This document shows, piece after piece, positions 17,090 to 26,473 of a DNA stretch of 64,000 bases. Position 1 is the first letter of the stretch, and each line of letters opens with the position of its first letter. The stretch spans positions 1 to 64,000 of the forward strand of contig NZ_FOVT01000008.1 in NCBI RefSeq assembly GCF_900115245.1, read 5' to 3'. Position numbers and translations under genes: made by a program. This stretch comes from Mesorhizobium sp. NFR06 (lineage in GTDB: Bacteria > Pseudomonadota > Alphaproteobacteria > Rhizobiales > Rhizobiaceae). The notes under the pieces are model-generated. The model was given only the letters and a program-made list of their open reading frames with translations, was not told the origin of the DNA and ran no database searches.

Positions 17090-17125
17090 GCGATACCCGA
17101 TCCGGTATCGCATGATACCTATCAT
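17090..17125. promoter_or_regulatory. Two palindromes in the divergent promoter region, candidate LysR operator
   Basis: GCGATACC-N6-GGTATCGC (17090-17111) is a perfect 8-bp inverted repeat that contains a T-N11-A LysR-box pattern. ATGATA-CC-TATCAT (17112-17125) follows directly. They lie between the divergent FAD synthetase and monooxygenase genes, where a CatR-like activator would bind. Binding is inferred. Confidence 0.6.
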
Positions 17126-17236
17126 TAGCACTTAATCGGCGCGTAGCCTCCGGCCTCGAAAGGGAAGAGGAACCCTTTTTTAAGCCCGACGCCGGCTAGC
17201 GAATGCCTGGTCCGGCCCAATGGAGGAGTACAGGAT

Positions 17237-18820
17237 ATGCATAATCTGGCTGCCAAGCCGGTGCTTGATACCCAAGCACCAGGTACCGATGCCTACACCG
17301 GTTCCGAATTCCTGGAGAGCATCCAGGACGGCCGTGAAATCTATATTTATGGCGAGCGCGTCAAGAATGTCACCCAACATCCGGCGTTCCGCAACTCGGC
17401 CCGCATGGTTGCGCGCTGGTACGACCGCTTCCACGAAAAGAAGAACGAGATCGGCGTGTTGACGGACACCGGCTCGGGGAAGCTGACGCACCCCTTTTTC
17501 CTCGGCTCCAAGACCACCGAGGATCTGGTCAGGTCGCGCGATGCGATCGCCGAATTGCAGAAGGTTTCCTACGGTTGGATGGGACGTTCGCCCGACTACA
17601 AGGCTTCTTTCCTCGGCACGCTCGGCGCCAATTCGGCCTTCTATGGAGACTATGCCGGGAATGCCCGCAACTGGTATGCCCGTACCCAGGAACGTCTCGA
17701 CTACTGGAACCACGCCATTGTCAACCCTCCGATCGACCGGGACCGCCCGATCGAGGAAGTCCGCGACGTGTTCATGCATGTGGACAAGGAAACGGACAAG
17801 GGGGTGGTGGTGTCGGGCGCGAAAGTCGTCGCGACCGGCTCGGCGCTGACCCACTACAATTTCATCGCCCATTACGGCATCCCGATCAAGGACAAGTCCT
17901 TCGCGCTGATCTTCACCGCGCCCATGGACTCGCCCGGCATCAAGCTGATCGCCCGCTCGTCCTACGAGTTCAACGCGGCGGCAACCGGATCGCCCTTCGA
18001 CTATCCGCTCTCCAGCCGTCTGGACGAGAACGACTCGATCCTGGTCTTCGACAAGGTTCTGGTTCCGTGGGAGAACATCTTCATCTATGGCGACGTCGAC
18101 AAGATCAACCAGTTCTTCCCGGCATCCGGCTTCGTCCCGCGCTTCACCCTGCATGGCCTGACGCGCCTGTCGGTGAAACTGGACTTCATCGCCGGATTGT
18201 TTTCGATGGCTGTCGAGGCCACGGGATCAAAGGACTTCCGCGGCGTCCAGGCAGGCGTCGGCGAAGTCATCGCATGGCGCAACACCTTCCATGCGCTCGG
18301 CGACGCCATGGTCAAATCGCCGGTTCCATGGGACGGTACCGACGGCTACAACCTCCCCAACCTCAATGCCGGCCTTGCCTACCGCGTGCTGGCACCGATG
18401 GCTTACCCCAGGATCAAGGAGCTTATTGAACGGCACGTCGCCAGCGGCCTGATCTACCTGCCGTCGAGTTCGGCCGATTTCGAGAGCGAGGCGATCCGGC
18501 CCTATCTCGACCGCTTCGTGCGCGGTTCGAACGGTTATGCAGCGCTCGATCGCGTCAAGCTGCTTAAACTGCTTTGGGACGCCATCGGAACCGAATTCGG
18601 CGGACGCCACGAACTGTATGAACGAAACTATGCCGGCAACTACGAGAACCTGAGGATCGAAACCCTGAACGCCGCCACCGCGACCGGAGATCTGGCCTCG
18701 ATGCAATCGATCGTGAAGGACTGCATGAGCGAATATGACCTTTCCGGCTGGACGAGTTCAGACCTCATCAATCCGGACGACATCAGCCTCGTCGGCCGAG
18801 GCACCGTGCAGGCGGAATAG
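17237..18820 (+). CDS. HpaB-family FADH2-dependent aromatic monooxygenase, large component
   Basis: 527 aa of the 4-hydroxyphenylacetate 3-monooxygenase (HpaB)/PheA1 family, an acyl-CoA-dehydrogenase-like fold. Typical blocks are [40 protein letters not shown] (flavin region), [19 protein letters not shown] and the C-terminal [20 protein letters not shown]. It hydroxylates a phenolic ring next to an existing hydroxyl, using FADH2 from the reductase at 15890. With the catechol pathway next door, a phenol- or hydroxybenzoate-type substrate is likely; the exact one cannot be told. GGAGGAG eight bases before the ATG supports the start. Confidence 0.93.
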   Translation: MHNLAAKPVLDTQAPGTDAYTGSEFLESIQDGREIYIYGERVKNVTQHPAFRNSARMVARWYDRFHEKKNEIGVLTDTGSGKLTHPFFLGSKTTEDLVRSRDAIAELQKVSYGWMGRSPDYKASFLGTLGANSAFYGDYAGNARNWYARTQERLDYWNHAIVNPPIDRDRPIEEVRDVFMHVDKETDKGVVVSGAKVVATGSALTHYNFIAHYGIPIKDKSFALIFTAPMDSPGIKLIARSSYEFNAAATGSPFDYPLSSRLDENDSILVFDKVLVPWENIFIYGDVDKINQFFPASGFVPRFTLHGLTRLSVKLDFIAGLFSMAVEATGSKDFRGVQAGVGEVIAWRNTFHALGDAMVKSPVPWDGTDGYNLPNLNAGLAYRVLAPMAYPRIKELIERHVASGLIYLPSSSADFESEAIRPYLDRFVRGSNGYAALDRVKLLKLLWDAIGTEFGGRHELYERNYAGNYENLRIETLNAATATGDLASMQSIVKDCMSEYDLSGWTSSDLINPDDISLVGRGTVQAE

Positions 18821-18826
18821 AATGGT

Positions 18827-18856
18827 GGGACCGTTCCCTCGTGAAGGAGCGGTCCC
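18827..18856 (+). terminator. Strong hairpin after the monooxygenase gene
   Basis: GGGACCGTTCC and GGAGCGGTCCC pair over 11 bases (one G-T) around an 8-base loop, starting 6 bp after the stop. No T-run follows, so termination may be partial or Rho-assisted. Confidence 0.5.
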
Positions 18857-18977
18857 AGCCCCTCCTCTCGGAGGCCGTATGACAAGGCTGCGGGAACCGG
18901 AGGAAAAATGCTTGCCGTGGGACCTGAAGCTCCAGGGCGAGCTGGCCTAAACCAACTCCACTTCCACCACGCCCGGC

Positions 18978-19034
18978 ACCTTCGCCAAGCTCAAGGCACA
19001 TCTGCGCGCAAAGGCCATTAGAACCATCGCCTGA
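18978..19034 (+). mobile_element. IS630-family transposase remnant
   Basis: One frame reads TFAKLKAHLRAKAIRTIA then stop, matching the C-terminal AFAKLKAHLRxxAxRTI block of IS630-type DDE transposases. Nothing upstream or downstream continues it. A 19-codon scar. Confidence 0.6.
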
Positions 19035-19454
19035 CTGATCGGATGTCCGCTTTTCGGATGCGGGCCGTAGTCGGCTCAATAACCGATATGAGGCGGATAC
19101 CAGACAGCCGAGTCCCGATGCGCCGTGCAGTCTTCCGCGCTTTGCGAGGGTGTGTTTGGCGGCAATCGTGCAGCGCTGGAACCGTCGTGGCGCACTCTTC
19201 CATCGGAGTGATGGAGCAGCGTGACAGGCAATCGAGCGCGGCCCGGCCGTCTTTCGATCGGCGCGGCCACAGGCAAGATAACGTGCGTTTCGTCGTTCCT
19301 GGTCTGCATCGGTCTCATCCGCCGGAGTGGATCTCCTTGTCTCAGTTGGCGTCCGTCAGCGTGCGGGTGCCATGCGTTTCAACTCCCGTTGCGCCGTTCA
19401 TCGATGAGTTCCCAGCAGCCTGCGATGCTTCTGGTGAGCGCACCGGGCAGCATC

Positions 19455-19705
19455 GGTTCGCAGCGGCATCGCCGGACATACAACGCTCCGTCGCTCCAAC
19501 ATGGCGTGCATTATCGCTGCCAGCTTGCGCGCCACAGCGGCACAGGCCTTGCGGAGGCAAGAGCGTTTGGCGATCGCCGACCGCAGCTCTTTACGTCGTC
19601 TCTGCCCTTGAAGCGCGTCATCAGCCCCGAAGCCGCCTCGTAAAGCGAGCGTCTCATATCAGCATCGCCAGCCTTCGATGTGCGACCCTGACCGCCAATG
19701 TCAGA
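19455..19705 (-). pseudogene. IS110-family transposase, C-terminal remnant with frameshifts
   Basis: The minus strand gives SDIGGQGRTSKAGDADMRRS then LYEAASGLMTRFKGRDDVKS, and in the next frame IAKRSCLRKACAAVARKLAA followed by IMHAM. This is the C-terminal IS110/IS116/IS902 domain, broken by at least two frameshifts. The N-terminal RuvC-like part is missing. Confidence 0.75.
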
Positions 19706-20190
19706 TCTCGGTTCGCTCAGCGAGCAGGAGCGCGTCCTCAACATCGACGCCGAGATATCGGACAGTGTTCTCGATCTTGGAGTGACCTAGCAGGATTTGG
19801 ATCGCGCGGAGATTACCCGTCGCCTTATAGATCATTGATGCCTTCGTGCGCCGAAGCGAGTGAGTGCCATACTCTCCTGGACGCAATCCGATCGCACACC
19901 CACTCGTCGACCAAGCGGGCATACTGCTCGTGCTCATGTAGTTCGCACCATCGATGCGGCTCGGGAACGCATAGTCCCCGACCGTTCCTCTGCGCCTTTC
20001 GAGCCAAGCCAGAATACTCGCTCGGACGTCGCAGGTCATTTCGAACTGAACCGGACGACCTGTCTTCTGCTGCACGACGACCGCACTGTCCGGATTTCCT
20101 GCCCGGCGACCAGATCTCGAATCCTGATCCAGACCATCGCAGCCGCGAAGCTTGCTGTCGATCGCCAGTCGAACAGGGCGCGGTCATGAA
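19701..20190 (-). pseudogene. Tyrosine recombinase (integrase) pseudogene
   Basis: The catalytic half of a phage-type integrase is readable: VQFEMTCDVRASILAWLERR, YGTHSLRRTKASMIYKATGN (the HxxR box) and IQILLGHSKIENTVRYLGVD (LLGH box and catalytic Tyr). Two or more frameshifts are needed: ARLVDEWVCDRI lies in another frame, as does the upstream DSKLRGCDLV-like part. It belongs to an integrase type common in Proteobacteria that was probably carried by a lost island. Confidence 0.82.
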
Positions 20191-21210
20191 TGCGTCTCTC
20201 TCAATCGAGAAAGAAGCGAACAGCCCAGATCTGTTTCTGTGTGAGCGGACGCTTTGTCCCTACCGTTTCTCCAGCGTTCCAAGCTGCGCGCTCGCGACTG
20301 GCATCATCGTATTGGGAATGGCCCATGTAAGTTCTCCTCGGCCGTGATTGGCCGGAGGAAAAACGGCATCAGCCGCTTCGGCGCTTAGGCGCAGCAAGCA
20401 GTATTTCCGCTCGTGATTAAGGGAAAGACGATAGCGGCCGTTGAACTTTCAGGGTCCAATGCCGTAGCTGCGCCCCTTTGAGCCTTCCTGCGCTAGGCCT
20501 GTCACTACGGTCCGGATCGAAGTAGAGAAATCTCTATGTTCACGAACCGCTTCGGCGCGCGTTGTGATCAGGAGTCCGTCGCCGCCCACGTAACTTACGT
20601 TCCACTGCTGGCTCGTTCCGTTATTCTACATTGGCTTTGGAACTCGGAACGGCGCAACAAAAGGATCGCGGCAGGCTTACAGGCGAAGGGATTTCAGCAG
20701 TCCGCGGTTGGCACGGAAGTGGGAGGCCACTGCGTCATGCCTCAGCCTTCGGGTCTCATGGGTCGCGACAATCTATTCACTCGTCAAGAAAAACGTTGAC
20801 GGGCGCAAGACCGTGGACCTCAGCCCGACGGTGTGCCGGCAACGCAGGTACCAAGGCAACGTCAAATCCGTTGAGTGTGTCCGATTGCCAATTAGCTGCG
20901 GTGTTCAGAAAACGACTGGGGGACGTGGCGTAGAAGGAAGGGCTTTGAGCTGTCATCGTTTCATCGCGTTGGGCGCTCCCTGTGGCTCTGGCCGGAGGTC
21001 TTCCTGGTGATGGTCAGAACGCGCCTGATGGCACATCACACCCATGACACGACGCTGTCGTTTTGCTCTGGGCCGACAAAGTTCAGTATGCTCCGACCGC
21101 GCGGGGGCAAGGGCAGCCGGGCAGAAAAGCTTGAATTGTTCGACGGTTGGATAGCGAGACGGCGGCCGACCGCCTGACCTGGCTTCCGAGGGGTTGAAAG
21201 GGCAGAAATC
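20191..21210. other. 1-kb region without a gene; carries a half copy of the 29-36 kb palindrome
   Basis: No frame resembles a known protein. At 20585-20603 the reverse strand reads GGAACGTAAGTTACGTGGG, the same left half seen at 29028, 33272 and 36150, but the right half is missing. The region is probably decayed accessory DNA between the integrase remnant and the MscS gene. Confidence 0.5.
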
Positions 21211-23055
21211 GTGGACAAGACGGCGGAAACAGACGTTACTTCGTTGGTTTCGGGCTTCGACCAGCTCGCCGAGCGATTCGTCTCCGGACTGTCCGAGCGG
21301 TTTGCCGCTTTAAGCGGCGCCTCCGTCGAACTTGAAAACCTAAAGGCCTCGCTTGCGGCCGAGGGAACGTCTCTCCTAGCCCTGATGTTCGAGATTGTGT
21401 TGGTTGTTGCGCTCGTCGCGGGCGGGTTCATCCTGCTCGCCCGGCGGTTCAAGAAGGCGGGAGCCAAGAGCAGCGCATGGCGCAGATTCTTTGCGGGCTT
21501 GGCGGCTGCTGTGGTGGCGCTGGTTATCGGTTTCATTGCTGCGCGGCTGCTGGCCGGTTCGGGCCTGCCTTTGCAAACCCTTCACCTTTGGACCATAGCG
21601 ACCGTGCTCGGCCTTATCATCCTCGCCACCGTCAGATCACTCTTAATGGCATCGCGGCGAACGGAGTTCGCGGAGTGCTCCGCCCATTTGACGGCGCTCG
21701 TGCGCGATCTCTCGTTTGCTATTGGCTTTGCGCTCATCGGCGTCACGCTGCTCGGGACGTCGCGGATCTGGAGCGTCGGGCCGGCCTTGGAGGATCTGCT
21801 GCGAACAGGCTCGGCAATTCCGATCTACCTTCTGTTTGCATGGGCAGTATGGCGGCACAGACGCACGATGGCAGTCGCCGTCGCCGGTCCGCGCCCCAGA
21901 AGCCGCTGGCGCACCCATCTCGCCAAAAAGTGGCCGGCAATCGTGATAGCGTTCCTGATCGTCACCTTTGTCAGCACTCAAGCCGCGCTGACCCTGGGAG
22001 CATCGCTTCGTGGGTCGGCCGTTCTACTGACCGCGTTGATGTTTCTCGCCGCGCCACATCTCGACGCAATGATCGGGAACTGGGCGCAGCGCGGTTTGGA
22101 GTCTCCCGACATCTCGATCTTGGCGGCGGCGGGGCGACAGACCGCACGCTTCACAATCGTGGCTATCATGATTGCCACGTTGGGAACGCTATGGGCGACC
22201 CCGCTGGCTGCAGGGTTCGGCATAGATCTGCGAGAGCTCGCCAAGGGCGCCTCCGGTGTGGCGCTGATCACGTTGGTGGCGGCGTTTCTGTGGAACGTGG
22301 TCGGCACGGGGACGGCTCGCGCCTTGCGCGCGGAGTTGCACGTAGTAGGTGGTGACGAGGAGGTGCCGGGTGCGCCGCGTTCACGCCTGGGCACGCTGGT
22401 GCCGCTGCTCAGCGCGGTCGGCAAATCGAGCATTCTGGCCTTGGCGCTGCTCTCGATCCTGGTGTCGATCGGGATCAATGTCTGGCCGCTGATCGCCGGC
22501 TTGAGCGTGTTCGGGCTCGCCATCGGCTTCGGCTCGCAGACGCTAGTGAAGGACCTAGTCTCCGGGTTGTTTTTCCTGATCGACGATGCATTCCGCTTCG
22601 GCGAATATATCGAAACGTCAGGCGCCAAGGGGACCGTGGAAAAAATTTCGGTCCGGTCGGTTTCCCTGCGCCATCAGCGGGGTGCCTTGGCGACAATCCC
22701 CTATGGCGAGATCGGCAAGATCCAGAATTTCAGCCGCGACTGGATGATCGAGAAACTGACTTTTCGCGTTGCATTCAACACCGATGTCGAAAAAGTCCGC
22801 AAGATTTTCAAAAAGATCGGCCAGGACATTTCGGCCAACCCGGAACTTGCTGGAGATCTGCTCGAGCCGTTCAAGAGCCAGGGGATTGCCGAGGTTGAGG
22901 ACGGCACGCTGGTCATCCGAGCCAAATTCAAGGCAAAAGCGGGCAGACAGTCCATGATCCGCCGCGCCGCTTTGACCGCCGTGCACCAGGCATTTCAGGA
23001 AAACGGCATTCAGGCCGTCCCAAAGCCCCTGACCGGATCAGCGGCACCTGGCTGA
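21211..23055 (+). CDS. MscS-family mechanosensitive ion channel, large type
   Basis: 614 aa inner-membrane protein. Residues 55-440 hold about ten hydrophobic helices; the pore helix and MscS beta-domain follow (SIGINVWPLIAGLSVFGLAI, GFGSQTLVKDLVSGLFFLID, then GTVEKISVRSVSLRHQRGAL). The C-terminal alpha/beta domain reads VRKIFKKIGQDISANPEL. Such channels vent solutes on hypo-osmotic shock; the extra N-terminal helices are like YbdG/YbiO types. It starts with GTG at 21211 behind a modest AGGGCAG site, and no operon partner is apparent. Confidence 0.93.
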   Translation: MDKTAETDVTSLVSGFDQLAERFVSGLSERFAALSGASVELENLKASLAAEGTSLLALMFEIVLVVALVAGGFILLARRFKKAGAKSSAWRRFFAGLAAAVVALVIGFIAARLLAGSGLPLQTLHLWTIATVLGLIILATVRSLLMASRRTEFAECSAHLTALVRDLSFAIGFALIGVTLLGTSRIWSVGPALEDLLRTGSAIPIYLLFAWAVWRHRRTMAVAVAGPRPRSRWRTHLAKKWPAIVIAFLIVTFVSTQAALTLGASLRGSAVLLTALMFLAAPHLDAMIGNWAQRGLESPDISILAAAGRQTARFTIVAIMIATLGTLWATPLAAGFGIDLRELAKGASGVALITLVAAFLWNVVGTGTARALRAELHVVGGDEEVPGAPRSRLGTLVPLLSAVGKSSILALALLSILVSIGINVWPLIAGLSVFGLAIGFGSQTLVKDLVSGLFFLIDDAFRFGEYIETSGAKGTVEKISVRSVSLRHQRGALATIPYGEIGKIQNFSRDWMIEKLTFRVAFNTDVEKVRKIFKKIGQDISANPELAGDLLEPFKSQGIAEVEDGTLVIRAKFKAKAGRQSMIRRAALTAVHQAFQENGIQAVPKPLTGSAAPG

Positions 23056-23439
23056 GCATTCCGCAGAGGTCGCGGCTACGACGCGCAGATGTATGCTGAT
23101 CACGCCGGGCGGAGTCTGTCCTTCAATGCTGCCTGAGCGGGATGCCTTGATCGCGCCAGTAGCGGCTAACATCACCATGTGAATCGAGCGGCGTGCGGCT
23201 GCGGCCATGCCAAAGCCGGCAAGCAGTGATCCGCCCAGTCAGAGACCGATCGACATGATGTTGACGATTTGGGGTGGATGCCTTCCGGCGGCGTCTTCCC
23301 CGGCCGCGAGACTTCGGATGCGCTTGCAAGCGCAAGCGAACACACCCCGCCGATAATTCGACTGCGGGCACGCTGCAGCTGCCGTGCCCCAGACCTTGCG
23401 GTACGAGAACTGCTACCTAGGTCGAACGGTTTCTTCACA
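23056..23439. other. Intergenic region, possibly decayed coding DNA
   Basis: About 380 bp, GC-rich with no intact frame. On the minus strand near 23130-23260 a hydrophobic stretch can be read (GGSLLAGFGMAAAARRSIHM), which may be a fragment of a transporter, but no family can be named. Confidence 0.3.
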
Positions 23440-23667
23440 GGTGGCCGTCTCGGTGCAGGGGTTGAACATCCTTCGGCATTCAGAAACGATGCTCAGAATG
23501 CGTGCCGGTCGAGCAAACAGCATCTGCCCTACCCAAGTCGCCCAATGAGCAGGTCCGGCTTTACCTTCGTAGCTCCAATGCGCACTTTCCGAAGAAAAGC
23601 CGGGCTTGGCGCAGAGAGGGCATAGGCCAAGCAGAGCCAAGCCTTTGACGAAATCGCCTCGTTTCAT
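23440..23667 (-). pseudogene. Alpha-type carbonic anhydrase, truncated and frameshifted
   Basis: The start reads MKRGDFVKGLALLGLCPLCA with a twin-Arg/lipobox-like signal, then HWSYEGKAGPAHW, the N-terminal signature of alpha-carbonic anhydrases. One base is missing right after: the next frame gives HWGDLGRADAVCSTGT, as intact enzymes do. Nothing of the zinc site is left. A dead gene at the downstream end of the sulfatase locus. Confidence 0.72.
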
Positions 23668-23751
23668 TTTTTGCTCCCATCAGACCCGTCGAAGCTCTAC
23701 CGGCCGCCGACCCCCGGAAGCCGCAAGAAAGGCGACTTCAAATTCTCGAAT

Positions 23752-24524
23752 TTAGAAGCGCCATACGGCGCCGATGATAGGCCCCTGTTGAACGGTGTCG
23801 TAAACGAATCCGTCTTTCTCGTAGTCGACACCGGAAGCGCGATACCCAAGTACTGCAGAGAATTTGTCGCTGAATTGATAGCCCGCAGCGGCCATCACGT
23901 CCCAGGTCACATCGGCAGAAACTGCCCCACCCACCATTCCCCAACCGGTAAGATAAAGCTGCGGCGTGATGGAGTAGCGGGCCTTCACCCCGACGATGGG
24001 ATCAGCCCATGTCTGCTGGTCAGACAGCGAGACGCCGGCCAGCACGCCCGGACCATTGAAATCGAGCTCGTTCTTGAGCGAATAGAGTCGGAAGCCTGCA
24101 AAAGCGTCGACACTTGCCTGCGGTGTCTCGACAAACCGATATTCCGCCGCCGCTGTCCACATCAAGCTGTGGGCCGTGACGTCTGCACTGCTGGCGAGAA
24201 TGCCGAATGGGGTATCGGAGGACGCTGACAGCCGCACATAGTTGAAGTCTGTAAAGACGCCGCCTCCGCCAATCCCATGACCCCTATGTCGAATTTGGAA
24301 AGTACGTCCCCAATGCTGGCGTCGACATGTGCCGTCCTCCCCCCGGCACCGACATTGCCCTTGAGACCAGCAAGCCAACCATATGCGGCAATCGTGAAAG
24401 TCCAACCGGAAGCGTCCTTGTATTCGACACTCTCCGCGCCCGGATATATTTGGTCTGCCGCAGTGGCGACGCCGACCGGGCCGAAGGTAACCAAACCAAC
24501 AGCGAGCAAAATCCGGGTTTTCAT
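23752..24524 (-). pseudogene. Outer-membrane beta-barrel protein gene with one frameshift
   Basis: The 5' part encodes a signal peptide (MKTRILLAVGLVTFGPVG, cut after ATAAD) and GWTFTIAAYGWLAGLKGNVG. At about 24260-24270 the frame shifts and continues as VFTDFNYVRLSASSDTPFG down to DYEKDGFVYDTVQQGPIIGA and a terminal VWRF, a C-terminal Phe typical of outer-membrane barrels. Both halves are otherwise intact, so the break is recent or a sequencing error. Intact it would be about 255 aa. Confidence 0.75.
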
Positions 24525-24578
24525 ACGTCCCTGTCCTTCCGAATTCAGCCTTTTGGCGCCGCGGGGTTGCGCCCAAAG

Positions 24579-25178
24579 TCATCGATCAATTGACACAGGC
24601 TTCCCTAACGCTGCGCCAGCCAGGCTGATCGCGCCTTCCCCATAATGCGACATGCTGCTGAGCACTTTTCGCAGGGGAACATCGAGTGGGTGTACATTGC
24701 TGTCCAGCATGATGCGAACGGATCCGGAGGTTGCAGATGGCGCAGACGGGATGAAGATCGTGCTGAAGCCGTTTGCCCGCTCTATGATGATGCCAAACGC
24801 CATATCGTCTTCGCTACCGACGAGTGCCGGTTTCACGGCGTGGTCGGCACCGCCGCCCGTCACTCCCAGCGTTAAGCCGCGGAATAGACCGTAACCTGGC
24901 AGGCTTTCCGCGAGCCGCTTCTCGACCGTGCCCACAAGCCTGCCACCGCTCGCTGTTTGGATGAGAAGGCCTATCACGAAACACGAGAACAGCAGCACCA
25001 GCGCCGCGATCGCAATAGGCGGCGCAAATGCATGGGTGACATTGTTCGTCAGTGGTTCGATCGCCGACTTGATCTGACCTAGCCCGCGAATGAGCACAAA
25101 CCCGACCAGCCAGACCGGCAACACGACAACCAGACCGCCGATTAGGGTCGTCTTGAGGAACGAGAACGTTTGTCGCAT
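24579..25178 (-). CDS. DUF502 family inner-membrane protein
   Basis: 199 aa with two membrane helices (residues 8-30, LIGGLVVVLPVWLVGFVLI, and 53-75, AIAALVLLFSCFVIGLLIQ). After these come the DUF502 signature GRLVGTVEKRLAESLPGYGL and a soluble domain with FGIIIERANGFSTIFIPSAP. The family's function is not established. It follows the formylglycine-generating enzyme gene on the same strand, 110 bp downstream. Confidence 0.88.
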   Translation of the reverse strand: MRQTFSFLKTTLIGGLVVVLPVWLVGFVLIRGLGQIKSAIEPLTNNVTHAFAPPIAIAALVLLFSCFVIGLLIQTASGGRLVGTVEKRLAESLPGYGLFRGLTLGVTGGGADHAVKPALVGSEDDMAFGIIIERANGFSTIFIPSAPSATSGSVRIMLDSNVHPLDVPLRKVLSSMSHYGEGAISLAGAALGKPVSIDR

Positions 25179-25288
25179 GTTTGAGCCTTGCTATCTTGCT
25201 AGGCGGCGCACGATCCGCCTGCCGTAGTATCGACTTCCGCAAGCAATCATTGCGTCCACATGACGGCGGTCGCAAAAAGCGTGTCGGG

Positions 25289-26320
25289 TCATGGTGTTTC
25301 TTCCCACTTTGCGCCGCGCGGCAGCATCGGTCCGCGTGAATACGCAACGCAGCGAAAGCCCAAATGGCTGGTCGACGTGTCGACCGGCTGGGCCATCCGC
25401 GCGGCAGGGCGGTATCGTCGGCAGTAGTTTGGGGCGCAAAGATGCGATCCGCCTTTCATCACCTTGCGGGGGATCCTCGTCTGCAGCTGTCCCGGATCGA
25501 GGCTGTCCTCCCGTTTCGCACCTCGGGGGTTTTCGATCGTGCAGCATGGGCTGTCGATCTTGCCGTGCTCCTGGTACCAGTCGGTCGTCCATTGCCAGAC
25601 GTTGCCGGCCATGTCGTAGAGACCGTAACCGTTAGCCGGGAATGAACCGACCGGCGCGGTGTACTCGAACCCGTCGTCAAGCGTGTTTCGATAAGGGAAT
25701 TCACCCTGCCAAATGTTGGCCATATGCTCGCCGTCCGGGGTCATCTTGTCGCCCCAGACGAACTCGGCACCATCGAGCCCGCCACGTGCCGCGAACTCCC
25801 ACTCGGCCTCGGTCGGCAATTTCTTGCCGGCCCATTTTGCGTAGGCTTCGGCGTCCTCATACGCCATATGTACCACCGGATGGGCGGCAAACTTCTTGAC
25901 CGAACTCGCCGGGCCGCGCGGATGACGCCAGTTGGCACCGCTCACATAGACCCACCAATTGTAGTGATCGCGCGGGTCGATACGTTGTTTGGGCCTGATA
26001 AACACCGCGGACGAAGGGATACGCTTGTCCGGCTGCAAGCCAGGATAGTCATCTGGGTTCGCTGGCCGCTCGGCCATCGTGACGTAACCGGTCTCCTCGA
26101 CGAAGCGAGCAAAGTCACGGTTGGTGACGGTACAAACATCCATCCAGAAGCCGCTCACTGTCACGCGATGCGCTGGTGCCTCTTCCGGATAGTGCTTGTC
26201 TGAACCCATGAGAAACGTGCCGCCGGGTATCCACACCATGTTATTGCGCGGTGTATCGTCCGGCACGGAGCTCTCTAGTTTTCGTTCGGTGTCGGCAATT
26301 TTTGCCATAGCCTGTGCCAT
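25289..26320 (-). CDS. Formylglycine-generating enzyme (SUMF1/FGE family), sulfatase maturase
   Basis: About 343 aa. FGE-sulfatase domain from MVWIPGGTFLMGSDKHYPEE through LPTEAEWEFAARGGLDGAEF and YGLYDMAGNVWQWTTDWYQE to KVMKGGSHLCAPNYCRRYRP. The two cysteines of the copper-binding catalytic pair are present in LCAPNYC. The enzyme oxidises the Cys of a CxPxR sulfatase motif to formylglycine; a sulfatase with exactly that motif is encoded 153 bp upstream. The start is unclear: ATG at 26320, ATG at 26308 and a TTG at 26347 are all possible, none with a strong ribosome-binding site. Confidence 0.93.
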   Translation of the reverse strand: MAQAMAKIADTERKLESSVPDDTPRNNMVWIPGGTFLMGSDKHYPEEAPAHRVTVSGFWMDVCTVTNRDFARFVEETGYVTMAERPANPDDYPGLQPDKRIPSSAVFIRPKQRIDPRDHYNWWVYVSGANWRHPRGPASSVKKFAAHPVVHMAYEDAEAYAKWAGKKLPTEAEWEFAARGGLDGAEFVWGDKMTPDGEHMANIWQGEFPYRNTLDDGFEYTAPVGSFPANGYGLYDMAGNVWQWTTDWYQEHGKIDSPCCTIENPRGAKREDSLDPGQLQTRIPRKVMKGGSHLCAPNYCRRYRPAARMAQPVDTSTSHLGFRCVAYSRGPMLPRGAKWEETP

Positions 26321-26473
26321 ATCTGATGCAATGCCTCGTGGGGCCAACTCAAGGTTCGAACGAAAACGCTTTCACCCAATTGGAGCCCACACTAGCGGCC
26401 TCGGGAGATGTCGAGGCCGCCAAATGGAGAATGTCCGGCCTGGGCCCAAAGGCACCTTCTCCGAGAGCGCGCC

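Noticed and set aside
19043..20347. Plus-strand frame of 434 codons over the IS110/integrase remnants
   Set aside because: It is antisense to clearly recognisable transposase and integrase pieces and is rich in Arg, Ser, Cys and His.
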